8,534 nucleotides of DNA from an uncultured Caulobacter sp. (GCA_937991555.1 CALKHU010000202.1:1-8534); one strand, 5' to 3'; numbered from the stretch's first letter, positions 1 to 6,120 are shown. Numbers and translations are program-made. Notes: generated by a model from the sequence alone, not told the origin.

Positions 1-217
1 CGCCTTCTCGTCCCAGGCGCTGGCCGACAAGGGCTGGAGCGACGCCGCGGCGGTCGCCCCCGGCCTCGCCGCCGGCAAGGGCAAGCGCGTCGAGACGGTC
101 GAGAAGGACGGCAAGACCCTCTACCGCACCACGGTCACCGGCTTCGCCAGCCGCGCGGACGCCGCCGCCTTCTGCGACCGGTTGAAGGCCGCGGGAAAGA
201 GCTGCTTCGTCAAGTGA
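1..217 (+). CDS. SPOR-domain protein, C-terminal end (partial)
   Basis: Only the last 71 residues are present, read from base 2 to the TGA at 215-217; the 5' part lies outside the window. The end reads as the second half of a SPOR domain: LYRTTVTGFASRADAAAFC, then RLKAAGKSCFVK at the terminus. This matches the usual SPOR pattern of an aromatic/Arg strand, G-F/P-aspect loop, A-x-x-x-C helix and a final G-x-x-C-F-V strand. SPOR domains (family knowledge) bind septal peptidoglycan glycan strands that have lost their stem peptides, so the full protein is probably a membrane-anchored or periplasmic division protein. What its N-terminal part looks like cannot be told here. Its stop overlaps the nagZ GTG start (GTGA, 4 bases), which suggests translational coupling to a peptidoglycan-recycling enzyme. 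Confidence 0.85.
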   Translation, partial: AFSSQALADKGWSDAAAVAPGLAAGKGKRVETVEKDGKTLYRTTVTGFASRADAAAFCDRLKAAGKSCFVK

Positions 218-1233
218 GCCGGCTCGCGGTCATCCTCGGCTGCCAGGGTCACGCGCTGACCGCGGAGGAGGCCGCCTTCTTCCGGGCCGTGCGGCCCTGG
301 GGCTTCATCCTGTTCCGCCGCAACATCGAGACGCCGGACCAGCTGCGCGCGCTGACCGCAGCCCTGCGGGAGACCATCGACGACCCGGCCGCGCCGGTCC
401 TGATCGACCAGGAGGGCGGCCGCGTGCAGCGCATGGGGCCGCCGCACTGGCCGAAGTATCCGCCCGGCCGGGCCTATGGCGACCTGGCGACCAACGATCC
501 GCTGGTCCGTCGCGAGATCGCCCGACTGGGCGCCCGGCTCATGGCCCACGACCTGCGCGCGGTCGGCGTCAACGTCGACTGCGTCCCGGTGCTCGACGTG
601 CCCTCGCCGGACGGCCACGAGATCATCGGCGACCGCGCCTACGGCCAGGACGTGGAGACGGTGGCCGCGCTCGGCCGCGCCGCCGCCGAGGGGCTCATCG
701 CCGGCGGCGTGCTGCCGGTGATCAAGCACATCCCCGGCCACGGACGGGCGATGAGCGACAGCCACCTCGAGCTGCCGGTGGTCGACGCCTCCTACGAAGC
801 GCTCGACGCGCGCGACTTCGAGCCCTTCCGCGTCCTGTCGGACATGCCGATGGCGATGACGGCGCACGTCGTCTACACGGCCATCGATCCGAGGCGGCCA
901 TCGACCCAGTCGCGGACGGTGATCCGCCGGGTGACCCGCGGCGCGATCGGCTTCGACGGCCTGCTGATGACCGACGACCTGTCGATGCAGGCGTTGAAGG
1001 GCGATTTCACCGCCCGGGCGAAGGCGGCGCTGGCCGCCGGCTGCGACGTGGTCCTGCACTGCAACGGCGACATGGCCGAGATGAAGGCGGTCGTCGAAGG
1101 CTGCCGCCCGCTGAAGGGCAGGGCGCTGCGCCGCGCCGACGCCGCCATGGCCCGTCTCGCCCGCGCGCCCGAACCCTTCGACGTGGACGCCGGCCGCGCG
1201 CGGCTGTCGGCGGCGTTCGACGGCAGGTTCTGA
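214..1233 (+). CDS. nagZ: Beta-N-acetylhexosaminidase NagZ (GH3)
   Basis: This 339-residue cytoplasmic glycoside hydrolase family 3 enzyme removes N-acetylglucosamine from GlcNAc-anhydroMurNAc (peptides) during peptidoglycan recycling. The TIM-barrel signatures are visible: LIDQEGGRVQR at 63-73, then KHIPGHG at 171-177, which leads into the flexible loop carrying the Asp182-Ser-His184 dyad that serves as general acid/base in NagZ. The nucleophile is Asp254 in LLMTDDLSM. The length fits the single-domain Gram-negative NagZ (about 330-340 residues). The GTG start at 214 overlaps the preceding stop by 4 bases and places the first barrel strand (LAVILGC) where it belongs, so I prefer it to later starts. 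The stop shares one base with the scpA ATG (TGATG). In bacteria with ampC/ampR the product of this reaction affects beta-lactamase induction; nothing in the window shows that link here. Confidence 0.96.
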   Translation: MSRLAVILGCQGHALTAEEAAFFRAVRPWGFILFRRNIETPDQLRALTAALRETIDDPAAPVLIDQEGGRVQRMGPPHWPKYPPGRAYGDLATNDPLVRREIARLGARLMAHDLRAVGVNVDCVPVLDVPSPDGHEIIGDRAYGQDVETVAALGRAAAEGLIAGGVLPVIKHIPGHGRAMSDSHLELPVVDASYEALDARDFEPFRVLSDMPMAMTAHVVYTAIDPRRPSTQSRTVIRRVTRGAIGFDGLLMTDDLSMQALKGDFTARAKAALAAGCDVVLHCNGDMAEMKAVVEGCRPLKGRALRRADAAMARLARAPEPFDVDAGRARLSAAFDGRF

Positions 1234-2060
1234 TGGGCGGCGCGACCTTCCAGCCGGATCTCGACTTCCAGGCCGCCAGCAATGCGGCCGAGGATGGCGA
1301 GGCGCTGATCGTCGACGTCGACGGCTACGAAGGTCCGCTGCACGTGCTGCTGGCGCTGGCGCGCACCCAGAAGGTCGATCTGCTGCAGCTGTCGGTCACC
1401 AAGCTGGCCGACCAGTACCTGTCGTTCGTCAAGCGGGCGCGCAGCATGCGGTTCTCGCTGGCCGCCGACTATCTGGTGATGGCCGCCTGGCTGGCCTACC
1501 TGAAGTCGCGGCTGCTGCTGCCGCGCAGCGAACGGCCGAAGGCGGAGGAGCCGCCGGCGGAGGAGGTCGCCGCGCAGCTCGCCTTCCGTCTGGCCAAGCT
1601 CGACGCGATGCGCCGGGCCGTCGACGCGCTCCGCGACCGTCCGCAGCTGAAGCGCGACGTCTTCACCCGCGGCGATCCCGAGGCGGTGAAGATCCTGTCC
1701 TCGAACCGCATCGAAGGCGACCTCTATCAGCTGATGAGCGCCTACATCGGCCAGCGCCGCAAGGAGGCCGACCGCAGCTACCGTCCCTATATCCCCGTCG
1801 CCTACGGCCTAGAGGACGCCCGCGACCGGCTGCGCGGGATGATCCATGAGTTCACCGTCTGGACGCCGCTGGGCGGAGTGGCGCCGGAAGCGCGCGACCC
1901 GGACGGACCCAGCCGCGCCAGCTATGTCGCCTCGACCCTTTCGGCCAGTCTCGAGCTGGTCAAGGAAGGGGCGCTGGAAGCCCGGCAGCTGGAGGCGTTC
2001 GCCGAGATCTACCTGCGCAGGCGCAAGGCGCGTCCGGCCGAGGAGAGCCCGGCGGCATGA
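1233..2060 (+). CDS. scpA: Segregation and condensation protein A (ScpA kleisin)
   Basis: This 275-residue kleisin subunit bridges the SMC dimer and binds ScpB in the SMC-ScpAB condensin, which organises newly replicated origins in the nucleoid. After a family-variable N-terminal extension of about 30 residues comes the ScpA hallmark GYEGPLHVLLALARTQKVDL (31-50), followed by LSVTKLADQYLSFV (53-66) and the helix AADYLVMAAWLAYLKSRLLLP (77-97); together these form the SMC-neck-binding N-terminal domain. The middle (about 100-200) is charged and linker-like. The C-terminal winged-helix region, which contacts the SMC head, is visible at 230-264 (ASTLSASLELVKEGALEARQ, then FAEIYLRRR). The ATG overlaps the nagZ stop by one base, and the stop overlaps scpB (ATGA). 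That order, scpA directly before scpB, is the usual one, so co-translation in matching amounts is likely. Confidence 0.96.
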   Translation: MGGATFQPDLDFQAASNAAEDGEALIVDVDGYEGPLHVLLALARTQKVDLLQLSVTKLADQYLSFVKRARSMRFSLAADYLVMAAWLAYLKSRLLLPRSERPKAEEPPAEEVAAQLAFRLAKLDAMRRAVDALRDRPQLKRDVFTRGDPEAVKILSSNRIEGDLYQLMSAYIGQRRKEADRSYRPYIPVAYGLEDARDRLRGMIHEFTVWTPLGGVAPEARDPDGPSRASYVASTLSASLELVKEGALEARQLEAFAEIYLRRRKARPAEESPAA

Positions 2061-2725
2061 CCGACCAGACCGAAGACCTTCCGTTCATCGAGCGCGCCAT
2101 AGAGGCGCTGCTGTTCGCGGCGGCCGAGCCGCTGTCGGTCGAGGACCTGGCCCGCCGCCTGCCGGAGGGCGCCGATGTCGCCTGGGGCCTGGAGACGCTG
2201 CGCCGCCGGTGCGAGGGCAGGGGCGTGGAGCTGGTCCAGGTGGCGGGTCGCTGGCGCTTCCAGACCGCCCAGGATCTGGCCTTCCTGATGACCGAGGAGC
2301 GCGAGGAGCCCCGCCGCCTGTCGAAGGCGGCGCAGGAGACCCTGGCCATTATCGCCTACCACCAGCCGGTCACCCGCGCCGAGATCGAGGCCGTGCGCGG
2401 GGTGCAGGCCAGCAAGGGCACGCTCGACGTGCTGCTGGAGCTGGGCCTCGTGCGCATGCGCGGCCGCCGCCGCACGCCGGGACGGCCGGTGACCTACGGC
2501 ACCACGGACCTGTTCCTCGAGCACTACGGCCTCGCCAACCTGTCCGACCTGCCGGGCCTGTCCGAGATGAAGGCCGCCGGCCTGCTCGGCCTCGACCTGC
2601 CGCCGGGCTTTGAGGTGCCCGACCCCTCCCGCGCCGCGGGCGAGGAGGAGGATTCCCTCGACTTCGAAGGTGGCGGCGAGGACGCGCCGGAGTTCGTCCA
2701 GGACTACGTGGGAGACGAGGAGTAG
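2057..2725 (+). CDS. scpB: Segregation and condensation protein B (ScpB)
   Basis: This 222-residue partner of ScpA forms a dimer of tandem winged-helix domains and binds the ScpA linker in the SMC-ScpAB complex. The first winged helix is at about 10-80 (IERAIEALLFAAAEPLSVED opens it). The second is at about 86-160 and carries the strongest family signature, LSKAAQETLAIIAYHQPVTR (88-107), then RGVQASKGTLDVLLELGLV, and closes with GRPVTYGTTDLFLEHYGL. Residues 184-222 form an acidic tail rich in Glu and Asp (EEED, then GGGEDAPE); such tails vary between species and are probably disordered. AGGAG at 2041-2045 precedes the ATG by 11 bases inside the end of scpA. The gene is last in the overlapping run that starts with the SPOR gene and is followed by a repeat-containing gap. 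Confidence 0.96.
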   Translation: MTDQTEDLPFIERAIEALLFAAAEPLSVEDLARRLPEGADVAWGLETLRRRCEGRGVELVQVAGRWRFQTAQDLAFLMTEEREEPRRLSKAAQETLAIIAYHQPVTRAEIEAVRGVQASKGTLDVLLELGLVRMRGRRRTPGRPVTYGTTDLFLEHYGLANLSDLPGLSEMKAAGLLGLDLPPGFEVPDPSRAAGEEEDSLDFEGGGEDAPEFVQDYVGDEE

Positions 2726-2730
2726 GTCGT

Positions 2731-2770
2731 GCGCGCTTCGACACGCCGCTGCGCGGGTGCGGAGGACGAC
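2731..2770 (-). repeat. 40-base intergenic repeat, copy 1
   Basis: Read on the - strand this runs gtcgtcct (from 2770) to gtgtcgaagcgcgc (to 2731). The two conserved ends are separated by exactly the same distance as in copies 2 and 3: gtgtcgaa begins 26 bases after the first g. By hand count about 30 of 40 bases match copy 3. It lies just after the scpB stop, head-to-head with copy 2. Confidence 0.75.
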
Positions 2771-2830
2771 TTAGGCAGAAGGTCATCCATCGACGTCATG
2801 CTGAGCAACGCCCCCGGCGCGTGTCGAAGC
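2735..2830. terminator. Long imperfect hairpin after scpB
   Basis: The two head-to-head repeats pair into a stem with a perfect 11-bp base, a partly paired GC-rich middle, and a second paired block of aggacgac against gtcatgct. There is no U-run, so it is not a standard intrinsic terminator. It could stop transcription weakly or protect the 3' end of the nagZ-scpAB message from exonucleases. The function is inferred; the structure can be seen. Confidence 0.4.
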
Positions 2831-2834
2831 ACGC
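2795..2834 (+). repeat. 40-base intergenic repeat, copy 2
   Basis: This reads gtcatgctgagc, then a 14-base GC-rich centre, then gtgtcgaagcacgc. About 29 of 40 bases match copy 3, with nearly all differences in the centre. Together with copy 1 it forms a long inverted repeat. The outer arms gcttcgacacg (2735-2745) and cgtgtcgaagc (2820-2830) are perfect 11-base complements, and the match extends to 14 of 15. Confidence 0.75.
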
Positions 2835-2848
2835 CACCTCACACGCCT

Positions 2849-2885
2849 TTAATTTGGCCAGTTGACGCGCTACCGCCTATATAGG
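2849..2885 (+). promoter_or_regulatory. Candidate promoter for the tat genes
   Basis: This is the only AT-rich patch in the gap before tatA. TTGACGC at 2862-2868 fits all seven positions of the Caulobacter housekeeping -35 pattern (TTGaCGS). A -10-like TATA lies at 2878-2885 within the 10-base palindrome cctatatagg (2876-2885). The spacing is short for that pair (about 11 bases to TATAGG). An alternative is TTGGCC at 2854-2859 with 18 bases to TATATA. Exact elements are uncertain, but a promoter in this patch is plausible. Confidence 0.4.
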
Positions 2886-2947
2886 CCGAGACAACGTACA
2901 AGGCCGCGCGGCGGAGAGCCGGCGCGGCGCGAAGGAGCACCCGGACT

Positions 2948-3160
2948 ATGGGTTCATTTAGCATCTGGCACTGGCTGATCGTGCTGGCCGTCGTCGCCCT
3001 GCTGTTCGGCGGGCGCGGCAAGCTGTCGGGCCTGATGGGCGACGCCGCCAAGGGCATCAAGGCCTTCCGCGACGGCCTCAAGGGCGATGACAAGGTCGAC
3101 GAGACCCCGGCGCAGCCGCTGCCGCGCGCCGAGTCCGAGAAGGACAAGATCGTCAGCTGA
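2948..3160 (+). CDS. tatA: Sec-independent translocase subunit TatA
   Basis: This 70-residue subunit oligomerises to form the transport-active element of the twin-arginine pathway, which moves folded proteins with RR signal peptides across the inner membrane. It has the standard TatA plan: a short periplasmic N-terminus (MGSFSIWHW), a transmembrane helix at about 6-20, the FGG hinge (20-22), an amphipathic helix (about 24-46, KLSGLMGDAAKGIKAFRDGL) and a short polar tail ending PRAESEKDKIVS. His8 stands where E. coli TatA has Gln8; to my recollection His is usual in alphaproteobacteria. The start is clear: AAGGAG at 2932-2937 lies 10 bases before the ATG. tatB follows after 56 bases. Confidence 0.96.
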   Translation: MGSFSIWHWLIVLAVVALLFGGRGKLSGLMGDAAKGIKAFRDGLKGDDKVDETPAQPLPRAESEKDKIVS

Positions 3161-3185
3161 CGCTGCGACCAACTCCGCCCTTGAT

Positions 3186-3200
3186 CGCGCCACGTGCGCG
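3186..3200 (+). other. Small inverted repeat between tatA and tatB
   Basis: The stem cgcgc (3186-3190) / gcgcg (3196-3200) closes a 5-base loop, and CACGTG at 3191-3196 is itself palindromic. It lies in the 56-base gap between tatA and tatB. TatA is needed in excess over TatB and TatC, so a hairpin here could favour the tatA part of the message. That role is inference, and a 5-bp GC stem can occur by chance at this base composition. Confidence 0.25.
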
Positions 3201-3216
3201 GGCTTAAGGCCGCGTC

Positions 3217-3729
3217 ATGCTTCCTGAAATCGGCGCCACAGAACTCCTGGTCATCGCCGCGGTCGCCCTGATCGTGGTCGGTCCCAAGGATCTGCCCATC
3301 CTGCTGCGCAAGGTCGGCCAGTGGGTCGCCAAGGCGCGCGGCATGGCCAACGAGTTCCGCGCCAGCTTCGACGAGATGGCCCGCCAGTCCGAGCTCGACG
3401 AGCTCCGGCGCGAGGTCCAGGCCCTGCGCAGCGGACAGTTCGCCGATCCGCTCCGCGCCGGCGACGACGCCTCGAAGGCGTCGGTGGATCAGGTCTTTTC
3501 GGACATCGAGTCCGGCCTGCGCGGCGGCGACGTGCAGCTGAGCCCGGCCTCGGCCTGGCAGCCGGACGCCTACGCCGAGCCCCAGCCTGACCCGGCCCCG
3601 GCGCTGGAGAAGCCGAAGCGCAAGCGCGCGGCGGCCAGAACGAAGGCGGACGTCGCGATCGTCGAAGAGGCCGCACCGGCTCGCAAGCCCCGCGCGCCCC
3701 GCAAGAAGAAGTCCGAGGCCGCCTCGTGA
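3217..3729 (+). CDS. tatB: Sec-independent translocase subunit TatB
   Basis: This 170-residue partner of TatC forms the receptor that binds twin-arginine signal peptides. The start MLPEIGATELLVIAAVALIV carries the TatB signature: a Glu in the membrane helix (Glu9, equivalent to Glu8 of E. coli TatB), a transmembrane segment at about 6-22, then the hinge GPKDLP (22-27). The long amphipathic, coiled-coil-like region at about 27-72 (KVGQWVAKARGMANEFR, then ELDELRREVQALRS) is what sets TatB apart from TatA. Residues from about 110 on form a low-complexity Pro/Ala/Lys tail (KPKRKRAAARTK, then KPRAPRKKKSE), strongly basic and probably disordered in the cytoplasm. An AAGG at 3206-3209 lies before the ATG. 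The stop overlaps the tatC GTG start by 4 bases, so TatB and TatC are probably made in step. Confidence 0.95.
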   Translation: MLPEIGATELLVIAAVALIVVGPKDLPILLRKVGQWVAKARGMANEFRASFDEMARQSELDELRREVQALRSGQFADPLRAGDDASKASVDQVFSDIESGLRGGDVQLSPASAWQPDAYAEPQPDPAPALEKPKRKRAAARTKADVAIVEEAAPARKPRAPRKKKSEAAS

Positions 3730-4643
3730 GCGACCAGTTCGACCCCGACGAGGCCGAGATCGAGGCCTCGCGCGCGCCGCTGCTCGACCATCTCGTCGAG
3801 CTGCGCCGCCGCCTGATCATCTGCGTCGGCGCCCTGATCGTCGGCTTCGGCGTCTGCTTCGGCTTCGCCGACCAGATCTACACCTTCCTGCTGCAGCCGT
3901 TCGTCAAGGCGGGCGCCCTGATCGCCTCGCAGAAGGCCGGGGGCAGCCACAACCCGCTCGACCTGCGCCACGCCTTCGACCTCATCCAGATCATGCTCGG
4001 GCTGAAGTCCGTGCCGGAGCTGAGCAAGAACACGCTGGAGCTGATCTTCACAGCGCCGCTGGAGTTCTTCTTCACCAAGATGAAGATGGCCGCGTTCGGG
4101 GCGGTGGTGATCACCTTCCCGATCCTCGCCTGGCAGGTCTACCAGTTCGTCGCCCCCGGCCTCTACCGGCGGGAGAAGCGCGCCTTCCTGCCGTTCCTGG
4201 TCGCCTCGCCGGTGCTGTTCACGATGGGGGCGGCGCTGGTCTACTACCTGATGCTGCCGCTGGTGATGTGGTTCTCGCTGAGCCAGCAGGTGTCGACCGA
4301 GACGGTCAATGTCGCCCTGGTCCCCAAGGTGTCGGACTACCTGACCCTGGTCACCACTCTGCTGCTCGCCTTCGGCCTCTGCTTCCAGCTGCCGGTCGTG
4401 CTCTCGCTGCTCGGCCTTGCGGGGCTGGTGACCAGCAAGATCCTGCGCGAGATCCGCCGCTACGCCATCGTCGGCGTCTTCGTGGTCGCCGCCGTCTTCA
4501 CACCGCCGGACCCGATCAGCCAGCTGATGCTCGCGATCCCGATCATCCTGCTCTACGAGGTCTCGATCCTCTGCGTCTGGCTGATGGAGCTGCGCCGCAA
4601 GCGCGAGGACGAGGCCGCCGGCACGGACATCGTTCCCGTCTAG
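3726..4643 (+). CDS. tatC: Sec-independent translocase subunit TatC
   Basis: This 305-residue, six-helix inner-membrane protein recognises the RR motif of Tat signal peptides. It contains HLVELRRRL (22-30) at the first cytoplasmic end, FVAPGLYRRE (141-150, with Phe141 and Glu150 matching E. coli Phe94 and Glu103 of the signal-peptide site), and FTPPDPISQ (258-266, with Asp262 matching E. coli Asp211). Membrane segments are visible at about 31-48, 121-140, 155-177, 203-230, 246-259 and 265-287. Two oddities stand out. The first periplasmic loop (about 58-107) is some 30 residues longer than in E. coli. AFGLCFQLPVV has Gln221 where E. coli has Glu170. The GTG start overlaps tatB (GTGA) and has GAGG at 3715-3718. 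The protein is longer than the usual 250-270 residues because of the loop and a polar C-terminal tail. Confidence 0.96.
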   Translation: MSDQFDPDEAEIEASRAPLLDHLVELRRRLIICVGALIVGFGVCFGFADQIYTFLLQPFVKAGALIASQKAGGSHNPLDLRHAFDLIQIMLGLKSVPELSKNTLELIFTAPLEFFFTKMKMAAFGAVVITFPILAWQVYQFVAPGLYRREKRAFLPFLVASPVLFTMGAALVYYLMLPLVMWFSLSQQVSTETVNVALVPKVSDYLTLVTTLLLAFGLCFQLPVVLSLLGLAGLVTSKILREIRRYAIVGVFVVAAVFTPPDPISQLMLAIPIILLYEVSILCVWLMELRRKREDEAAGTDIVPV

Positions 4644-4656
4644 GGTTCTCGTACAT

Positions 4657-4696
4657 GTCGTCCTGAGCAGGCCCGGAGGGCCGTGTCGAAGGACGC
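4657..4696 (+). repeat. 40-base intergenic repeat, copy 3
   Basis: This copy reads gtcgtcctgagc, a 14-base centre, then gtgtcgaaggacgc, starting 14 bases after the tatC stop codon. Conserved ends and spacing match copies 1 and 2. Here the unit alone can fold: ggccc (4670-4674) / gggcc (4678-4682) around gga, with tcct/agga complementary further out. No head-to-head partner is present. It may act as a 3'-end hairpin for the tat message. Confidence 0.75.
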
Positions 4697-4830
4697 GCGG
4701 CCTCACGGCCTGGTTCGCACGCACCCGGCAGGGCGCCGCCCGCCAAGACCGGTTCAGTTGCGGGCGAAGGGCTTTGAAAGACGCCCGACGCGCTCTAGAG
4801 AAAGCGCCTCACTCCATCGGCGTCCTTCCC
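4697..4830 (+). promoter_or_regulatory. serS leader region
   Basis: These 134 bases lie between repeat copy 3 and the serS ATG. They hold two possible hairpins: cgggcg (4761-4766) with cgcccg (4782-4787), and gcgct (4790-4794) with agcgc (4803-4807). A weak promoter-like pair, TTGAAAG (4774-4780) and GCTCTAGA (4792-4799), lies inside that region. No good Shine-Dalgarno sequence precedes the ATG at 4831. There is no T-box-like architecture. The promoter and hairpins are suggestions only. Confidence 0.25.
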
Positions 4831-6120
4831 ATGCACGACATCAAGGCCATCCGTGAAAACCCGACCCTGTACGTCCAGGGCTGGCGCTCTCGCGGCCGCG
4901 ATGACGCCCAGGCGCTGGTCGACCAGCTGCTCGGCCTCGACCGCGACCTGCGCGCGGCGCAGACCGCCGTCCAGGCCGCCCAGTCGAAGCGCAACGACGC
5001 CAGCAAGCAGATCGGCGCCGCCAAGGCCCAGAAGGACGAGGCCCGCGCCCAGGCCCTGATGGCCGAGGTCGAGGCGCTGAAGGGCGAGATGGCCGCCCAG
5101 GCGGAGGCCGAGGCGTCGGCCGGCGGCGCCCTGAGGGCCCTCCTCGAGTCCCTGCCGAACATCCCTGACCCTGTGGTCCCCGCCGGCGCCGACGAGCACG
5201 CCAACGTCGAGGTCCAGCGCCACGGAGACCCGCGCCGCATGAACAACGCCCGCGACCACGTCGACATCGGGGCGTCGCTCGGCGGCATGGACTTCGAGGC
5301 CGCCGCGAAGATGAGCGGCGCGCGCTTCGTGGTGCTCAAGAAGGGCGTCGCCCGGCTGGAGCGCGCCCTCGGCCAGTTCATGCTCGACCTGCAGACCGGG
5401 ACGAACGGCTACACCGAGGTCGCGCCGCCGGTGTTGGTGAAGTCCGACGCGCTGTTCGGCACCGGCCAGCTGCCGAAGTTCGCCGAGGACCTGTTCCGGA
5501 CGACGGCGGACCACTGGCTGATCCCCACCGCCGAGGTGTCCCTGACCAACCTCGTGCGCGAGGCGATCACCTCGGAGGAGGACCTGCCGCTGCGCCTCAC
5601 CGCCCTGACGCACTGCTTCCGCTCGGAAGCCGGCTCGGCGGGGCGGGACACGCGCGGCATGATCCGCCAGCACCAGTTCCAGAAGGTCGAGCTGGTCTCG
5701 ATCGCCACGCCCGAGCAGTCGGCCGCCGAGCACGACCACATGGTCGCCTCGGCGCAGATGGTGCTGGAAAAGCTCGGCCTCGCCTACCGCACCATGCTGC
5801 TCTGCACCGGCGACATGGGATTCTCGGCCCGGAAGACCTTCGACCTCGAGGTCTGGCTGCCGTCGCAGAACACCTTCCGCGAGATCAGCTCGATCTCGAA
5901 CTGCGGCGACTTCCAGGCCCGGCGCATGGACGCCCGTTGCCAGAAGAAGGGCGAGAAGGGCACCCGCTTCATGCACACCCTGAACGGCTCGGGCCTCGCG
6001 GTCGGCCGGACGCTGGTGGCGGTGCTGGAAAACTACCAGGACGAGGGCGGCCGGGTCGCCATCCCGGACGTGCTCGTGCCCTACATGGGCGGCAAGACGC
6101 ATCTGGAGCCGGAATCCTGA
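4831..6120 (+). CDS. serS: Seryl-tRNA synthetase
   Basis: This 429-residue cytoplasmic class II synthetase charges tRNA-Ser (and tRNA-Sec where present) with serine. The ATG at 4831 is chosen because MHDIKAIRENP is the family's normal beginning; an in-frame TTG at 4774 would add 19 atypical residues. Residues about 28-105 form the long antiparallel coiled-coil arm that contacts the tRNA variable arm (Ala/Lys/Glu/Gln-rich). The catalytic core shows motif 1 at about 172-200, the serine-binding TAE (233-235), motif 2 CFRSEAGSAGRDTRGMIRQH (262-281) running into QFQKVE, FREISSISNCGDFQARR (369-385), and motif 3 GSGLAVGRTLVAVLENYQ (386-403). The length is typical. It shares one base with surE (TGATG) and probably heads a serS-surE-pcm message, an arrangement I recall as common in alphaproteobacteria. 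Confidence 0.97.
   Translation: MHDIKAIRENPTLYVQGWRSRGRDDAQALVDQLLGLDRDLRAAQTAVQAAQSKRNDASKQIGAAKAQKDEARAQALMAEVEALKGEMAAQAEAEASAGGALRALLESLPNIPDPVVPAGADEHANVEVQRHGDPRRMNNARDHVDIGASLGGMDFEAAAKMSGARFVVLKKGVARLERALGQFMLDLQTGTNGYTEVAPPVLVKSDALFGTGQLPKFAEDLFRTTADHWLIPTAEVSLTNLVREAITSEEDLPLRLTALTHCFRSEAGSAGRDTRGMIRQHQFQKVELVSIATPEQSAAEHDHMVASAQMVLEKLGLAYRTMLLCTGDMGFSARKTFDLEVWLPSQNTFREISSISNCGDFQARRMDARCQKKGEKGTRFMHTLNGSGLAVGRTLVAVLENYQDEGGRVAIPDVLVPYMGGKTHLEPES

Larger units (their letters stand above)
2726..2947. other. scpB-tatA intergenic region
   Basis: This 222-base gap is the longest non-coding stretch in the window. Its first half is filled by two copies of a 40-base repeat facing away from each other (2731-2770 and 2795-2834), able to fold as one long hairpin after scpB. 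Its second half holds a short AT-rich patch (around 2847-2885) with promoter-like elements, and a GC-rich leader (2886-2930) with a possible ccgcgc/gcgcgg stem before the tatA ribosome binding site. I see no credible small gene here; the open frames crossing it are shadows. Confidence 0.8.

Noticed and set aside
121..1059. A 312-codon - strand frame opposite nagZ.
   Set aside because: It is an antisense shadow of a well-supported GH3 gene, without family resemblance of its own.
2849..2852. TTAA half-sites before tatA and tatB (2849-2852 and 3204-3207) as CtrA boxes.
   Set aside because: Neither has a second TTAA-like tetramer at the 7-base spacing on either side, so they are only chance half-sites.
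3570..4724. A 384-codon - strand frame opposite tatC and the end of tatB.
   Set aside because: Composition is extreme (runs of Asp, Gln, Glu, His and Arg), typical of the antisense shadow of hydrophobic membrane codons; no domain or ribosome site is seen.
4774..4830. A TTG start giving SerS 19 extra residues.
   Set aside because: The family begins at M-x-DIKAIRENP, and the extra residues resemble leader sequence containing hairpins, so the start was set at 4831.
4795..6102. A 435-codon open frame on the - strand opposite serS.
   Set aside because: It runs fully antisense to a complete, motif-rich synthetase. Its translation is dominated by His, Arg, Leu, Gly and Val, as expected from reading GC-rich codons backwards, and shows no recognisable domain.
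5937..6119. An upstream extension of surE by about 61 residues.
   Set aside because: It overlaps the serS C-terminus in another frame, and the added Arg/Gly/Pro-rich stretch is not part of SurE proteins. MRILLTNDDG at 6120 is the standard start.
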